Part shown: piece after piece, positions 21,813 through 32,205 of the stretch
Layout: each line of letters starts with the position of its first letter
Position numbering within the stretch: the stretch's first letter is position 1
Source: Rhizophagus sp. LPA8_4_AMF
Lineage: Eukaryota > Glomeromycota > Glomeromycetes > Glomerales > Glomeraceae
Reading direction: 5' to 3'
DNA length: 33,350 bases
NCBI GenBank assembly: GCA_021464525.1
Contig: JADRCO010000456.1
Coordinates: 1 to 33,350, forward strand
Made by a program: the position numbers and the translations under genes
Notes under the pieces: model-generated
Told to the model about the DNA's origin: nothing
Seen by the model: only the letters and a program-made list of their open reading frames with translations
Database searches by the model: none

Positions 21813-23205
21813 ATGACGAATAAACAAGAAACTGAATTTACTAAATCAAAATTAAATGAAGCGATAGACAACAATCGCAAAAATTGTTCATATTGTAACA
21901 AGCCATTTATCGAAAAATTATGGTGTAAAAAATGTTACCCTCGTTGTATAATTGAAGGATGGACTAGTGGAAATGCTGATATCGATAAGTTATAAAAGAT
22001 ACGATTTATGATGCAAGACAAAATATTGATGATATTTTCCTTGAATGGGTACCATATAATAGGTTTATAGACATAAGACAAATTGGTAAAGGCGGATTTG
22101 CTGAAGTTTTTTCTGCAACTTGGGTAGATGGTAACTCACTTTATTATGAAGATAATGAATGTTGGAAAAAATTGGATCCTAAACCTAAGAAAGTTGCTTA
22201 ATTATATAAATCACAGAATATGTCAGCTGAATATTTAAATGGGGTATGTATCATATTATATTTATACGGTACGTTTTAATATGTTTAATATTGACATGCT
22301 TGAATTTATTATTTATTATATGTATAGATTAAAATACATCGGAACTTATATAAATTAGGAAGAAGTCACTACTTACAATTCTTAGATATTTATGGAATAA
22401 CTAAGGATCAGAAACTGAAGAATTTATTATAATTATGAAATTTGCAAATAAAGGAAGTTTGGGAGCATTCTTTCGAGTAATTTTAAGAATCTCCTTTGGG
22501 CAGATAAAATTTCTTTATTATGTGATTTACTAAAAAATATTAAAAACTTACATGAATTGAGGATTATTCACAAAGATCTTCACGCTGGAAATATCTTACA
22601 GAATGATTATACAACTTATGTTTCAGATTTTGAATTATCCGGATCAATAAATGAACAACAATCAAATAAAGTATATGGTGTATTGCCATATGTCGCTCTA
22701 GAAGTTTTAAGAGGAGAACCTTACACTTTTTCTTCTGATATTTATAGTATTGGCATAATTATGACTGAATTATCATCCGGAAAACCACCTTTTATTAAAA
22801 GAAAAAAACATGATGAAATTTTGGCAATAGAAATATGTAACGGACTCAGGCCAAAATTTGGAAAAGGAACTCCAGAAATTTATAAGGAATTAGCTAATAG
22901 ATGTATGGATGCTGATCCAGACAAAAGACCAACAGCTGAAGATTTGTATTCTGTAATAAATTTTTGGCATAAATCTATTAATGATTATTACTACAAAGAT
23001 CATCAAGGAAAAGAAGAATTTGGCTATAAAGGAAAAGAAATTAAAATTATATTTAAAGATGCTGATAAAGAGATACCAAATATTTCAATCTCACATAAAA
23101 AGGATGAATATCATAGCCTCTCTCAAGCTGTATATACTAGTAGATTACTTAATTCAAAAATCAAAAAGTGTTGTTGATGTTGATTATGATTTACTAGAAT
23201 TATAA
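21813..23205 (+). pseudogene. Broken single-kinase gene, copy 3
   Basis: Close paralogue of 12991-14437. The ATG at 21813 opens the Cys block (NCSYCNKPFIEKLWCKKC) and WTSGN. Lesions by comparison with the intact copy are: one base lost near 21989 after DIDK; a TAA at 22199-22201 at the β3 position, which also removes the VAIK lysine; one base lost near 22410 (TKDPETEE region); and one lost near 22450-22485. From 22557 the frame is open again with HKDLHAGN, DFE and WHKS, but APE reads ALE. A last frame change lies near 23110-23150 before the VDYDLLEL end at 23205. The intron (GTATGT..TAG, about 22243-22327) is conserved. Decay looks recent, since long stretches are still near-identical. Confidence 0.85.
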
Positions 23206-24081
23206 TATTTAGGTATTTGATTAATATCAAATATTTAAATAATCAAAATACTAATAAAAATCTTTATTTATTAAATAGATTCTTTACGGATGGATTTTAT
23301 TAAATTGGATATTAACTCTAAAAACTCTAAAGGTAAATTTTTTAAGTTTTATTATATTAATATATATTTTTTTATTTATACATAATATTTGTTTGATCTT
23401 TAGATGAACCAAATTAATAACGATAAGGTAAGATAAAATCTAGGACTAATAGCGATAGTAATCCCTGTTTACATTTTAGTTTCCGCAAAATTATCCTTGT
23501 GATTTAAAAATAAGTTGCTTTTTTCTTTTCTATATAATTTATTTTTATAATAGTCAAATTAATGGTTTTGTCTAAAAAAATACACCATTTTGTTTAAATA
23601 TATACGTATTTTCATCTGTTTTCTTGTGACTAAATAAACTCATTAAATTATTTCTTAGCTCTTAAACGCATAAAAAAAATTTTCATCTTCGATATTTATA
23701 TTAATAAATAAAAATTAATGGCTGTTTATTATATATAATTTTTTTTTCAAAGTTGCTAAATCTAACTTTAACCCTTATACCATGTGATGTATAGTGGATG
23801 ACAAATAGTGTTTTAATAGTAAAAATACTGTTCTTAGATTAGAGTTAGGAAATTCTTCAAATTTTTCACCGCCTATTCTAACTTCCTAAGAAATAATTAT
23901 CTGAATTGAAGGAACATGTTAAGATATATTTTAAAAAGAAAACTTATAATATTTTGCCACAAAGCTACTAAAAGTTTCTATTATTGTCTTAAAAATATCA
24001 ATTAACTGATTAAGCAAAATTTTTAAATTTAATCTTTTACTTCTTTAAATGTTTCTCTATAAACATAAAATAATATTATAA
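23206..24081. other. AT-rich intergenic stretch, nothing recognised
   Basis: This lies between the broken single-kinase gene and the Helitron terminus. No open frame with recognisable motifs, repeat or RNA gene is seen. Confidence 0.55.
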
Positions 24082-24342
24082 CTAGGTTTAACCCGTCGCG
24101 CTGCGACGGGTCTATTAAATTAAGAGAGTAATAGTAATATATTTACATTCTATTTGCCATATGAATAGATCTAGTTTTTTACTGTTATTAAAAAATAAAT
24201 AGCAAATGTAGCAATCTATATATAATTTAGATATCTATGTAAATAAATAAGTAATGAATTTATTGTATGTTAATGCAAATATTATAGATGAAATGTTATT
24301 ATAATAAGTTAAATGCAAATTCTATTTACAGAGTAAAATATT

Positions 24343-24486
24343 TCATGGTAGACAATATTTTTTGTCCTGCATTGCCTGTGTATAAGGATCTATATCTGCT
24401 TCATGTCTGGTCCTTTGTCTTTTTCTGCAATTAGCTTACTTTTTAGCTGTTAAGCGTTTTTTGCGCTGGTCAGGTGTTTCAAACAT
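24343..24486 (-). pseudogene. Basic N-terminal relic of a probable Helitron protein
   Basis: 48 codons from the ATG at 24486 to the TGA at 24343, with one internal TAA at codon 17. The product is Arg/Lys-rich, then DPYTQAMQDKKYC. Base composition is less AT-biased than the flanks. The assignment rests on its place inside the element and on the basic composition; it could come from another transposon. Confidence 0.35.
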
Positions 24487-24676
24487 ATTTAGAGAGGTGC
24501 TATACAGATTTGATATAGATTATATAAATGTGTTATACCAATAAGAAATTTTATTATTGCAAATAAATAGCACAATGTCCATGGAAATACATTCAATTTA
24601 TGATTATTTACATATTTACAAACTCATTATAAAATGTATATTCTATTAATTAAAAAAAAATTCAAAATCATCTTAT

Positions 24677-24890
24677 TGTACCGATCTATTGTTATGAAAA
24701 AAGAAAAAAAAATTGCCTACATCACATTGTACTGATCTGTGTTTGCCAAAAAAATGGAAAAAAAAAATTAATAATAATTGCCTAACATCACATTGTAATT
24801 GTTACTGTTACGAAAAAAAAGGAAAAAAAATCCGCCTAACATCACATTGTACCAATCTATTGTTTTTACAAAGCAAAAAAAAAAAGACTT
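24677..24890. repeat. Degenerate minisatellite, about 3.5 units of 50-65 bp
   Basis: Each unit starts ATTGTACYGATCTATTGTT or similar, continues with an A-rich run and ends GCCTAACATCAC. Starts lie near 24677, 24727, 24791 and 24847. The reverse complement of a unit start (AATAGATCGGTAAAATGTGA) follows at about 24930-24950, so the array ends in an inverted copy. Internal minisatellites are common in Helitrons. Confidence 0.55.
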
Positions 24891-25108
24891 TTTATTGCAT
24901 ACCAATGAAATTCTATTTTATTTTATAATAATAGATCGGTAAAATGTGATAAAAGTCTTACTAAAAAAAAATCATAAATTAATTATTTATTAAAAAAAAT
25001 CACTAAAAAATTTTAAAATTGATTATCTGCTACTTTATTAGGATTAGTGATAAAGTAGTTACCGGGACGGGAACTAAAAAAGCATATAAATTAGTAATCA
25101 AAATGGAA

Positions 25109-25145
25109 TCTGCCGATCTAACTATAAGAGTATAAGATAGATCGG
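25109..25145. repeat. Hairpin with 9-bp arms
   Basis: GCCGATCTA and TAGATCGGC pair perfectly around a loop of about 17 bases. The TAGATCGG core is the same as in the inverted minisatellite unit at 24932, so the two belong to the same element. Confidence 0.5.
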
Positions 25146-25448
25146 CCGCAGACACATTGCACGTCGCACAGTTTTAAAAAAAAATACTTTAAAAAAGTTA
25201 AAAAGATTTAGCCGCAACCTTTAAACTAACCAAAATAAAAATAATTAGCAGGCAAATCACGCATTACACAATTCAGAAATTTAGATTAACCTGTATAAAT
25301 ATCGAGTAACGGCTACACACAAATTATTTTATTATGGATTATTATTATATAGATTATATAGATTCAAACATTTAATATTATTATATTTCAAAAGATAATA
25401 AAGGTATTGGTTTATTCAAGTATTAGACCATAAATATTATAATTTCAG

Positions 25449-25645
25449 ACGATGTTGGTTCGAACTTGGATAGTTAAGAAATAGAATACGAAGAAATGGA
25501 GGAAGAAGAAATCATAGATAGTGAAACTGAACTGATCTGCAGACCTCTAGGCGAAGAAACTGATGAAAAAAAACCACAAGATGAGAATATTGCGGGCTAT
25601 AGGACCCCGAAATATATATTGGCGACCAAAAAAATTTACTATTAG
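25449..25645 (+). pseudogene. Acidic protein relic, family unknown
   Basis: One frame reads DDVGSNLDS, a stop, then IEYEEMEEEEIIDSETEL and RPLGEETDEKKP up to a stop near 25645. The composition is protein-like (acidic, low AT codon bias) in AT-rich surroundings. It may be the N-terminus of a transposon protein; nothing identifies the family. Confidence 0.3.
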
Positions 25646-25864
25646 CTGTACGCATTTTTTCAGGGCCGGAATTATGATAATTTCGGTCAGTATCCAAAAA
25701 AAAAAGTAATTTCACCAGAATTATCTATATAAGGAAAGATTTTCATGATTTTTTTTTTTTTGGGATGAAACTTGAACCTGACCTTTTTATGTATATTTCG
25801 GGTCCTCGGGATATCATGATTAAATATATTAAACAAATTTTTGATTATTTTACTCGTATAAAAT

Positions 25865-26037
25865 TCACTAATCTGTGGCAAGGTTGGATTTGTCTGTCTG
25901 GGTAGTTTACTGTGGTAAATAGGGAAACCAGTAGTTCTTAGTTCGTATTTTTTGTATCAATGATTTGTACTGTTTTCTCTATTACTTTAATAAATTGGCT
26001 TACAATTCTTAGCTTAAAAAAAAAAATCACTAATCTG
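25865..26037 (+). mobile_element. Short retroposed sequence with poly(A) tail and target-site duplication
   Basis: TCACTAATCTG occurs at 25865-25875 and again at 26027-26037. Between them lies a 151-bp body that ends in eleven A residues (26016-26026) with AATAAA about 22 bases before. This is the structure of a sequence copied from a polyadenylated RNA and inserted by LINE machinery. The body has no clear pol III A and B boxes, so a 5'-truncated LINE or an mRNA 3' end is more likely than a tRNA-derived SINE. Confidence 0.6.
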
Positions 26038-26859
26038 GTAATTATTCAAACTTGGAATCTTGTAAATTATAATCTCTATTTAGTTCCATTACTGAGATGA
26101 ATTTTCTTTTTTTTAAAAAAAATAATATTTGATATTTATATTAACGTATTTCAAATTTTCTATCAAGGGACATAATGCTTTTCCTTATAGATATTAACAT
26201 TTTTTTTCATCTAAATATTTTTGCTGATCAATTTGAACAAAAAATTGTTCGTTCGAGTTCATACTTTAAAAATTATTATAATATTCCGTGTCGCTTTGTA
26301 TGTTTGTTTTAAAAATTTATGATGTGCACTTAATGGAGTACACAAATTTAACGTTTGATGATCAATCTTCATTTTTTGAATAAAGAATTTATTTATGCCA
26401 AATTACGAGTTTTAACTAAAAAAAATGTCGTACAGAAAAAGGTGTTTATGTGAAAATTGTGCGACCAATTTAAATAGTCTGAAATCTGAATTGTGTAAGA
26501 CGTTTCAGTTAAATTATTTAATGATTTAAAATAAAATTTTACCAGTGGAAATAAAACAATTGACGATTTCATTAATTAATGCAATTACAAGTTAACGATA
26601 TAATGATTGAATGGATATCTTATTATCTTACGATCAATTCAATGATATAAAAAAAATCAGACATAGCAGTTTCTAGAATTTTTTCAGAAAATGGCCCATT
26701 AAAATATAGTCTAAGTAAATATGTGATATTCAAATAAAAAAGTCGCTTTAAAATGTATATATAACGATAACATATAATAAAATTGGTGAATTTCTAAATG
26801 AGATAGGGAAGTTCTATTTAATACTTTCATATAATCTAATTTTGATGATTTATTAATAG
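26038..26859. other. AT-rich intergenic stretch, nothing recognised
   Basis: No open frame, repeat or RNA gene can be supported between the retroposed sequence and the kinase pseudogene. Confidence 0.55.
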
Positions 26860-27560
26860 ACTAAAGCGTATTTGACTAGTGGGTGTATTACGACGTTCTT
26901 CAAATACATGGAATTTTTCAAAATCCTATTACAAAAGATTACATTTTGTACTTAAATATTCAGAAGGAGGGAACCTTGACGATTGGATGAATAGAAATTA
27001 TAAAACGTTTGGTTGGTCAAATAAAATCCTCGTATTGAGTTATATTATTAATAGACTAGAAAAAAATTCATCGAAGACAAATGATAAATCGTGATCTTAA
27101 TACAAAATATATTATTTGAGTATAATGGTACATATATTTCGGACATGTCATTATGCGGAGAAATTGATAATGCATCTGAAACCAAGATTTATGGAGTATT
27201 ACCTTACGTAGCTCTTGAAGCGTTGAACAAAAAGCTTATACTCAATTGGCAGATATACATAGTTTTGGTGTGATTATCATGTATTTTACTGCAACCGGAA
27301 GATAATTGAACCCTTTGACAACCACCTTCACGACACGCTTTTAATAATAAGTATATGTAATGGAATTAGACCTGACTTAAATGAGCCAGGAGTACCAGAA
27401 TGTTACATTAATTTAATGAAAATTGTTGGGATCTAAATGACCAAATCCAGAAAATAGAACAAATGCTGTTGAAATAAAAGAGACGTTTATGTTATTTTAC
27501 TAGTCATATACTTCGACTTTTATTAAAAAAGGGAAAGATCATGATAATCATGAGATTGAA
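26860..27560 (+). pseudogene. Kinase pseudogene of a different TKL subfamily
   Basis: Blocks in changing frames read as a kinase in order: ITKDYI near 26927, KYSEGGNLDDWMNRNYKTF at 26955-27010, then NILFEYNGTYISDMSL at 27105-27160, KIYGVLPYVALEALN (APE lost), DIHSFGVII near 27257, GIRPDLNEPGVPECYINL at 27360-27420 and NRTNAVEIKETF at 27450. Several frameshifts and stops separate them. The N-lobe upstream of 26860 is not recognisable. The sequence differs from the three-unit families, so it is an older independent copy. Confidence 0.75.
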
Positions 27561-28548
27561 GTCAATTCAAGAAGGAACAAGAACATAGGAAAGCAGAAGA
27601 ATACAAGAAAGCTAAAGAGCATAAGTTTGAACCAAAAAGTACTACGTAAGTCACGGGACAAGAAGGTAAAATTAATAAATTAGTTATCAGTGTATTATAT
27701 ATAATCATTTTTTAAATTTTAAAGAATCTCACATCGAACATTCTGAGCTTATCATTCCTGCGATTTGACAGTTTTGACGCTACATAACTTGTAATTGTTT
27801 CATATTTGTCATACATTAAATCTATTGTTTAATTTTAACCCAATTATCCTGGCCTACTACTAATTTTTTTTTTCTTACCCTTTTTTATTTATAAAAAAAA
27901 AATTTCCAATTTAATAAGTAAAAACAATAAAAATAATAATTTTTTTATAATAGGTATGCACAATGTAAAATAATAATTTAACATGATACGCTATGGTAAA
28001 ATAAATTGAACACATCCGTTATATAAAATTACCTCGAACACATAGCCGTAATAATCACGTGATCAACGTACAATATACGATCGTATAATTTCAATGTCAT
28101 GATTTATAACTTTTACTTTGGCCAATACACCGATGATAAACAGTATAAGCGCCTAAAAATAAACATTACTTTCTTGTATCGAACCATTTTCTTTTAGTGC
28201 ATAAAATTACCGGTATAAATACTGGCGCGCTTTATCGACTCGTGAGATATTAACCTTTTAAATAAGTTTGAAACTCGAAGATATATAATTATTTGAATTA
28301 TTAGAAAGAAAAAATTAAAAAAAACGCCACTTTGCGCCAATTACATTACAATTCGTAATTCAATTCATATTTATAGTGAATTATTCGAACATTTATAAGG
28401 TCTTACCGAAATCACAATAAAACCACAAAGTTTTCACTGATTACATTGCTTATAGTAAAAAAAAATAAATAAATAAAACGAATAGATAAATATTATTTAT
28501 TGAATTTTTACACCATAACTGATAAATCATAAATACATTTGATCCATT
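27561..28548. other. Intergenic stretch with one TATA-like site
   Basis: No gene is seen. A less AT-rich patch at 28010-28260 holds ACCGGTATAAATACTGGCGC (28210-28230), which looks like a TATA box on either strand, but no coding region follows that I can support. The 3' UTR of the minus-strand gene ending at 28549 begins here. Confidence 0.4.
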
Positions 28549-30762
28549 TTAAATATTTTCCGATCCATATATATCTATTTTTAAATCATTTAGAAATTTG
28601 ATGGCTTTACCATTATTTCGTGAAGAAGCTTTTCTTAACCATTTAATTCCTTCAGATTTATTCTCTGGAATTTCACATTTCCCCTTATAGTATATATCAC
28701 CCAAGTGATATTGTGCTGCACTATTTTCCCCTTCTATGGCAGATTTAGTGATATAATCTATAAACATTTTTTGATTATTACCTTCCTTAAGTTTCTTTAA
28801 TAAAATAAACGCATAACGTAATTGAGCATCGGGATTTCCTCTATCAGCGGCTTCTTTAAGTAATGTTTTACCTTCTTCGCGTTCTTTCACGTTGTCATGT
28901 AATCCTTCCCATAAATAACGACCTTTCCAATATTTTGCTGTTACATTACCATTACTTGTATGATATACAAAACATTTCCATGCTTTTTGATGATCACCTG
29001 TCCTAAAAGCTAGTATGCCTTCATCCAAAGTTATCGCAACATCATCTGGTATCTCTAAATCATCATCATCTAGTTCTTCTATCCCATCTAGTTCTTTTGT
29101 CCCATCTAGTTCTTTTATCCCATCTAGTTCTTTTGTCCCATCTAAATCTAATGTCTCATTAGGAAGTAAACCTGGCGAATTGTCATCAAACATATATCTA
29201 ATGGAACTATGTAATTCTTCTAACATGTCCAATATTTTCAAAATAGAAAGACGTTCATGCGGATTGTGTTTCCAAGCTATAAAATATATAAAATTGATTA
29301 TAAGTTTTAGCTCTATACTACTTACTAACTAATATGCACTTCTATATTTTAAGCTAAATAATATGAAGCAAAGTTGAAATAACTTCTCATAATACTTACT
29401 GTCATGAATAATTCTCTTATAATCTTCTTGAAGCTTAGAAATTTCGGGAGTTGATTTTCCAAATCTAATTATTTCTCTACCGCCTTTAGTCACATGAGCC
29501 TTAATCTTTTCTAATTTCATATTTCTATATGGAATTTTTTCAAAAGCAAGCTCCCAGAGCAACATGCTAAAGCTAAAAATTTCACACCATGTTGTGTATC
29601 GAGAATTATAGTTGCTTAATTTTTCAGGAGCCATCCAACGCATAGTGTCATTCATTTCACTCCCAATTGAAGTGGTATTTCCAGAATAATAACGTGCTAA
29701 CGCGAAATTATAAATTTTAGGTTCTAAAGTTTGCGTCATTAAGATATTTTCACATTTCAGGTCATGGTGTAAAATTTCAGCCCGTTGCAAAAATACAAGC
29801 CCACGACAAATATTAAGAGCAATTCGAACCTTGCAATGCCAACTAATATCTTTTTCTTCGTAAAGCTCTCTCAAAGTTCCACGCCCAGCCCATTCAAAAA
29901 TCATCATATTATCAATACCAAATTTCGAAACGCCATAAAATTTAAGAATATGATTACAATCTGATAATATGGTTAAAATTTTAAGATGTTTCTGCACTTC
30001 TGGACTTGATTTCATTTCTTCTTCAGTCATTGGAATTTTTTTACAAGCAACTTCTTGCCCTTTAAAAATTTTTCTTACTACAACTTTAGGGACTCGTCCG
30101 CTTCGGACATCATCAGAATTGGGTCGCGGTGGGGAAACTAAATCTGTTGAATCAATCTTTTTTGCGCTATGTAATACTGCTTTGTCAGTCATGCAATTTT
30201 GAATATACTTTACTCCATCAATTATGTTATCAACTTTTCCATCAATGTTATCAACTTTTTTATCCATTGTTTTAAGATATTCTTCAAATTCGGCAATGTC
30301 CTCTTCTAAAGCTTCTTTTTCCATCCTTCTTTGCTCATCATTAGCAACAGCCATAGTAAAGTGTAAGTCACTCATTGCTTTATCGTATTCATCTGTAAGT
30401 CTAATAAATTTTTCTTTAACAGAAATTGCTTTTGTGTATTTTTTAAAACCGTGGATTTTTGAAATTTTTGCAGTAAATTTCTTAATTTCTTCCAAAGTAT
30501 ATATAAATTTATGAAATGCGTCATGAAATACTTTATCATTTTCCTTTTTTTTTTGTATCCTACGTCGTAATGACTCCAAAGAGGCACTGGTTATTTTCAC
30601 CCTGAATGTTAAAGCATCGCAAATATTTTGGTTATAATCCGCGGCATCACAAATTTCTATTATTTTTTTAATTGTAGATGTAGCCACATCAATTAAGGGG
30701 ACAAATGAACCTGCAACATCTCCTGCTAAACAGGCGATTTCTTTAATATCTTTAATATCCAT
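28549..30762 (-). CDS. MLKL-like protein: helical-bundle N-terminus, pseudokinase domain, Sel1-like repeats
   Basis: Exons 30762..29400 and 29276..28549 (intron 123 bp, GTAAGT..TATAG, phase 1) give 696 codons plus stop. Residues 1-140 are a predicted helical bundle and 140-190 a charged coiled coil, the layout of the MLKL four-helix bundle and brace. The kinase-like domain runs from about 222 to 478: no proper glycine loop, β3 Lys241 in EVACKK, HHD (catalytic-loop Asp334, Asn339), and NFA at 352-354 where DFG is expected, so the Mg-binding Asp is Asn. MAPE at 377-380 is intact. Residues 499-524 are a six-residue acidic repeat. About 535-690 are three to four Sel1-like repeats (AKYWKGRYLWEG, AQLRYAFILL, AQYHLGDIYYKG). 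In animals and plants MLKL relatives execute cell death at membranes; here a scaffold or cell-death role is only inferred. The gene is fully open. Confidence 0.85.
29068..29145 (-). repeat. In-frame 18-bp minisatellite in the MLKL-like gene
   Basis: About 4.3 units encode LDGTKE / LDGIKE alternately between the kinase domain and the Sel1 repeats. Units are multiples of three and nearly identical at the DNA level, so the array can change length without breaking the frame. Confidence 0.8.
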
Positions 30763-31539
30763 TATGACATGAATACCTTTTTTTTTACGAAGATATGTTT
30801 TATTTTTTTCCTTTAATAAAACTATTTATACATATATATATTGTGCATGTGTTGTGTAAAAGCCATCATGCATAACAATCACAAACCTATTTCTATTGTT
30901 CCCATTAAGCCAACCTTTTTTATATTTTTAAATAAAAATATAGTTCCACGGTGATCATTGATTTGCATTTTATGTACAGTGTGCATCACTCCAGTGACGA
31001 ATAAGAAAGACGGGTCTAGACTATTCCAAATATGATGATAAAAAATAAAAATGTCGATCATACAGTATGCATGTTATAGGATGTGATAATACCCGAGATA
31101 TTTTGCCGGACTCATGCAGTGTATCTCTTTGAAACTTTATATTACTGTACTATACCTTAATTGCATAATGAAACTTTATATGATACAGTGGATATATTAA
31201 AGGATGTGGCTAAAACTTGTTAATCTTATTCATAACTAGAATTGAGTCGATTTAACAAAAAAAAATTTTTTTATAATTTTTCTTAGATAGCGTAGATGAT
31301 GCAAAGACTCAATAAATAGATAAATTTTAATTACTAGTATTATGTAAACTTTAAACAAAACTTTCATATTAAAACTAGCTAGTGTACGAAATTTCAATCT
31401 TGCTTGCTAAGATTAAGATAAAAAAAATTAGTAAAAATTAACTACCAAAACGCGAACGCAAATCTTTTGAAGCATAATTTTTTTTTTTAGACGTAAAATA
31501 TATACAATATTTTAAACTTTTTCTTATAAAAAGAAATGG
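30763..31539. other. Upstream region of the MLKL-like gene and AT-rich spacer
   Basis: No gene is supported. A TATATATATA-like run at about 30830 lies some 70 bp upstream of the ATG. A GAAACTTTATAT motif occurs at 31130 and 31167. No other repeat or RNA gene is recognised. Confidence 0.45.
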
Positions 31540-32205
31540 AACAAGTTAAAAAGACAAAGTTAAAAGAAAAAAGTGGAATGAAAGTGTCATAAAAGCACTA
31601 TTGTCTTTCAGGAAGCGTTCAATTGTGGAAAGATGCTGAAGTTTTTCTTCTGACTTTTAACTTAGAACAGTCTTATAGTTGCTAATAAATGGAAAAATCT
31701 CAGATAACTATAAGGTTTTTTTAAACAAAATGAAAAATTGCATTAAAACTTTCAATTATTTGTTTAATTTTATTTTTATTTAAGACATAAATTGCAGAGT
31801 CAAAAGAAAGTGGTGAACCTCCAATTACTATTCAATATAAGGAGAAATCGAAGCCATTTTAGATAGAAATAGGCCTATATTTAATCCAAAACCTCATATT
31901 AACGGACCCTTCTGAATCTTCATCAAGGAAGAAAGAAGAACTTAATATCCAATGAGATCTGGGAGAAGAAACCAAATAAAAACTCACATATGGTTCCTAA
32001 AATTGGTAGAAGACATAAAATAAACATGGAAATGAAGATGCAAGATGCTAACTTAGATGTACAAAGCAAATAGGAAAAAGTCTTCAAAATTGGATTGAAC
32101 AGCAAGAAGTTAGACAAATAGAACTTGATAAAAGAAAGAAACTGAAAAAGAAAAAAGAGAACAAGAACAAAGGTTAGAATTACTTTATATGAAGCAGTAA
32201 CCTGA
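31540..32205 (+). pseudogene. Relic of a Myb/SANT-like DNA-binding protein with coiled-coil C-terminus
   Basis: Fragments in order are WNESVIKALLSFRKRSIVER (31572-31632), QLWKDAEVFLLTFNLEQSYS (31623-31682), a frame change to KWKNL, then SGEPPITIQYKEKSKPF (31810-31860), NRPIFNPKPHINGPF (31867-31914) and a charged heptad region ending REQEQRLELLYMKQ (32155-32200) with one more frame change. The first two blocks resemble the trihelix or Myb/SANT-like domain common in transposon accessory proteins and in fungal DNA-binding families, with a C-terminal Lys/Glu/Arg coiled coil. Many stops show that it is dead. Confidence 0.5.

Larger units (their letters stand above)
24082..25360 (-). mobile_element. 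Helitron relic; 3' end at 24082, 5' end uncertain
   Basis: Read on the minus strand, the 3' terminus is a perfect 9-bp-arm hairpin (24091-24111, arms GACGGGT-type, loop AGC) followed by TAAACCTAG and then T. This is the Helitron 3' design: hairpin about 10 bases before CTRR, inserted between A and T. A minus-strand relic frame (24486-24343) within the element reads MFETPDQRKKRLTAKK, a stop, then a basic Arg/Lys run, which resembles the basic N-terminus of Helitron-encoded proteins of these fungi. No Rep or helicase motifs remain. The 5' boundary is a guess: TCTATATAAT read on the minus strand near 25352-25365 would suit a 5' TC start. Confidence 0.55.

Noticed and set aside
24091-24111. Rho-independent-type terminator hairpin
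   Set aside because: The GC-rich hairpin is not followed by a T run and this is a eukaryotic nuclear sequence; its position before CTAG fits a Helitron 3' end instead.
24713-24928. 71-codon plus-strand frame rich in Cys, His and Lys
   Set aside because: It is translated minisatellite; the repeated TSHC-type peptides come from the DNA repeat, not from a zinc-binding protein.
29015-29332. Ser-rich 105-codon plus-strand frame
   Set aside because: It is the complement of the acidic minisatellite of the MLKL-like gene; the Ser/Pro repeats are a shadow of it.
30224-30514. 96-codon plus-strand and 71-codon minus-strand (30372-30587) frames
   Set aside because: Both overlap the strongly supported coiled-coil coding of the MLKL-like gene in other frames.
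31923-32117. 64-codon minus-strand frame
   Set aside because: It is antisense to the coiled-coil relic on the plus strand.
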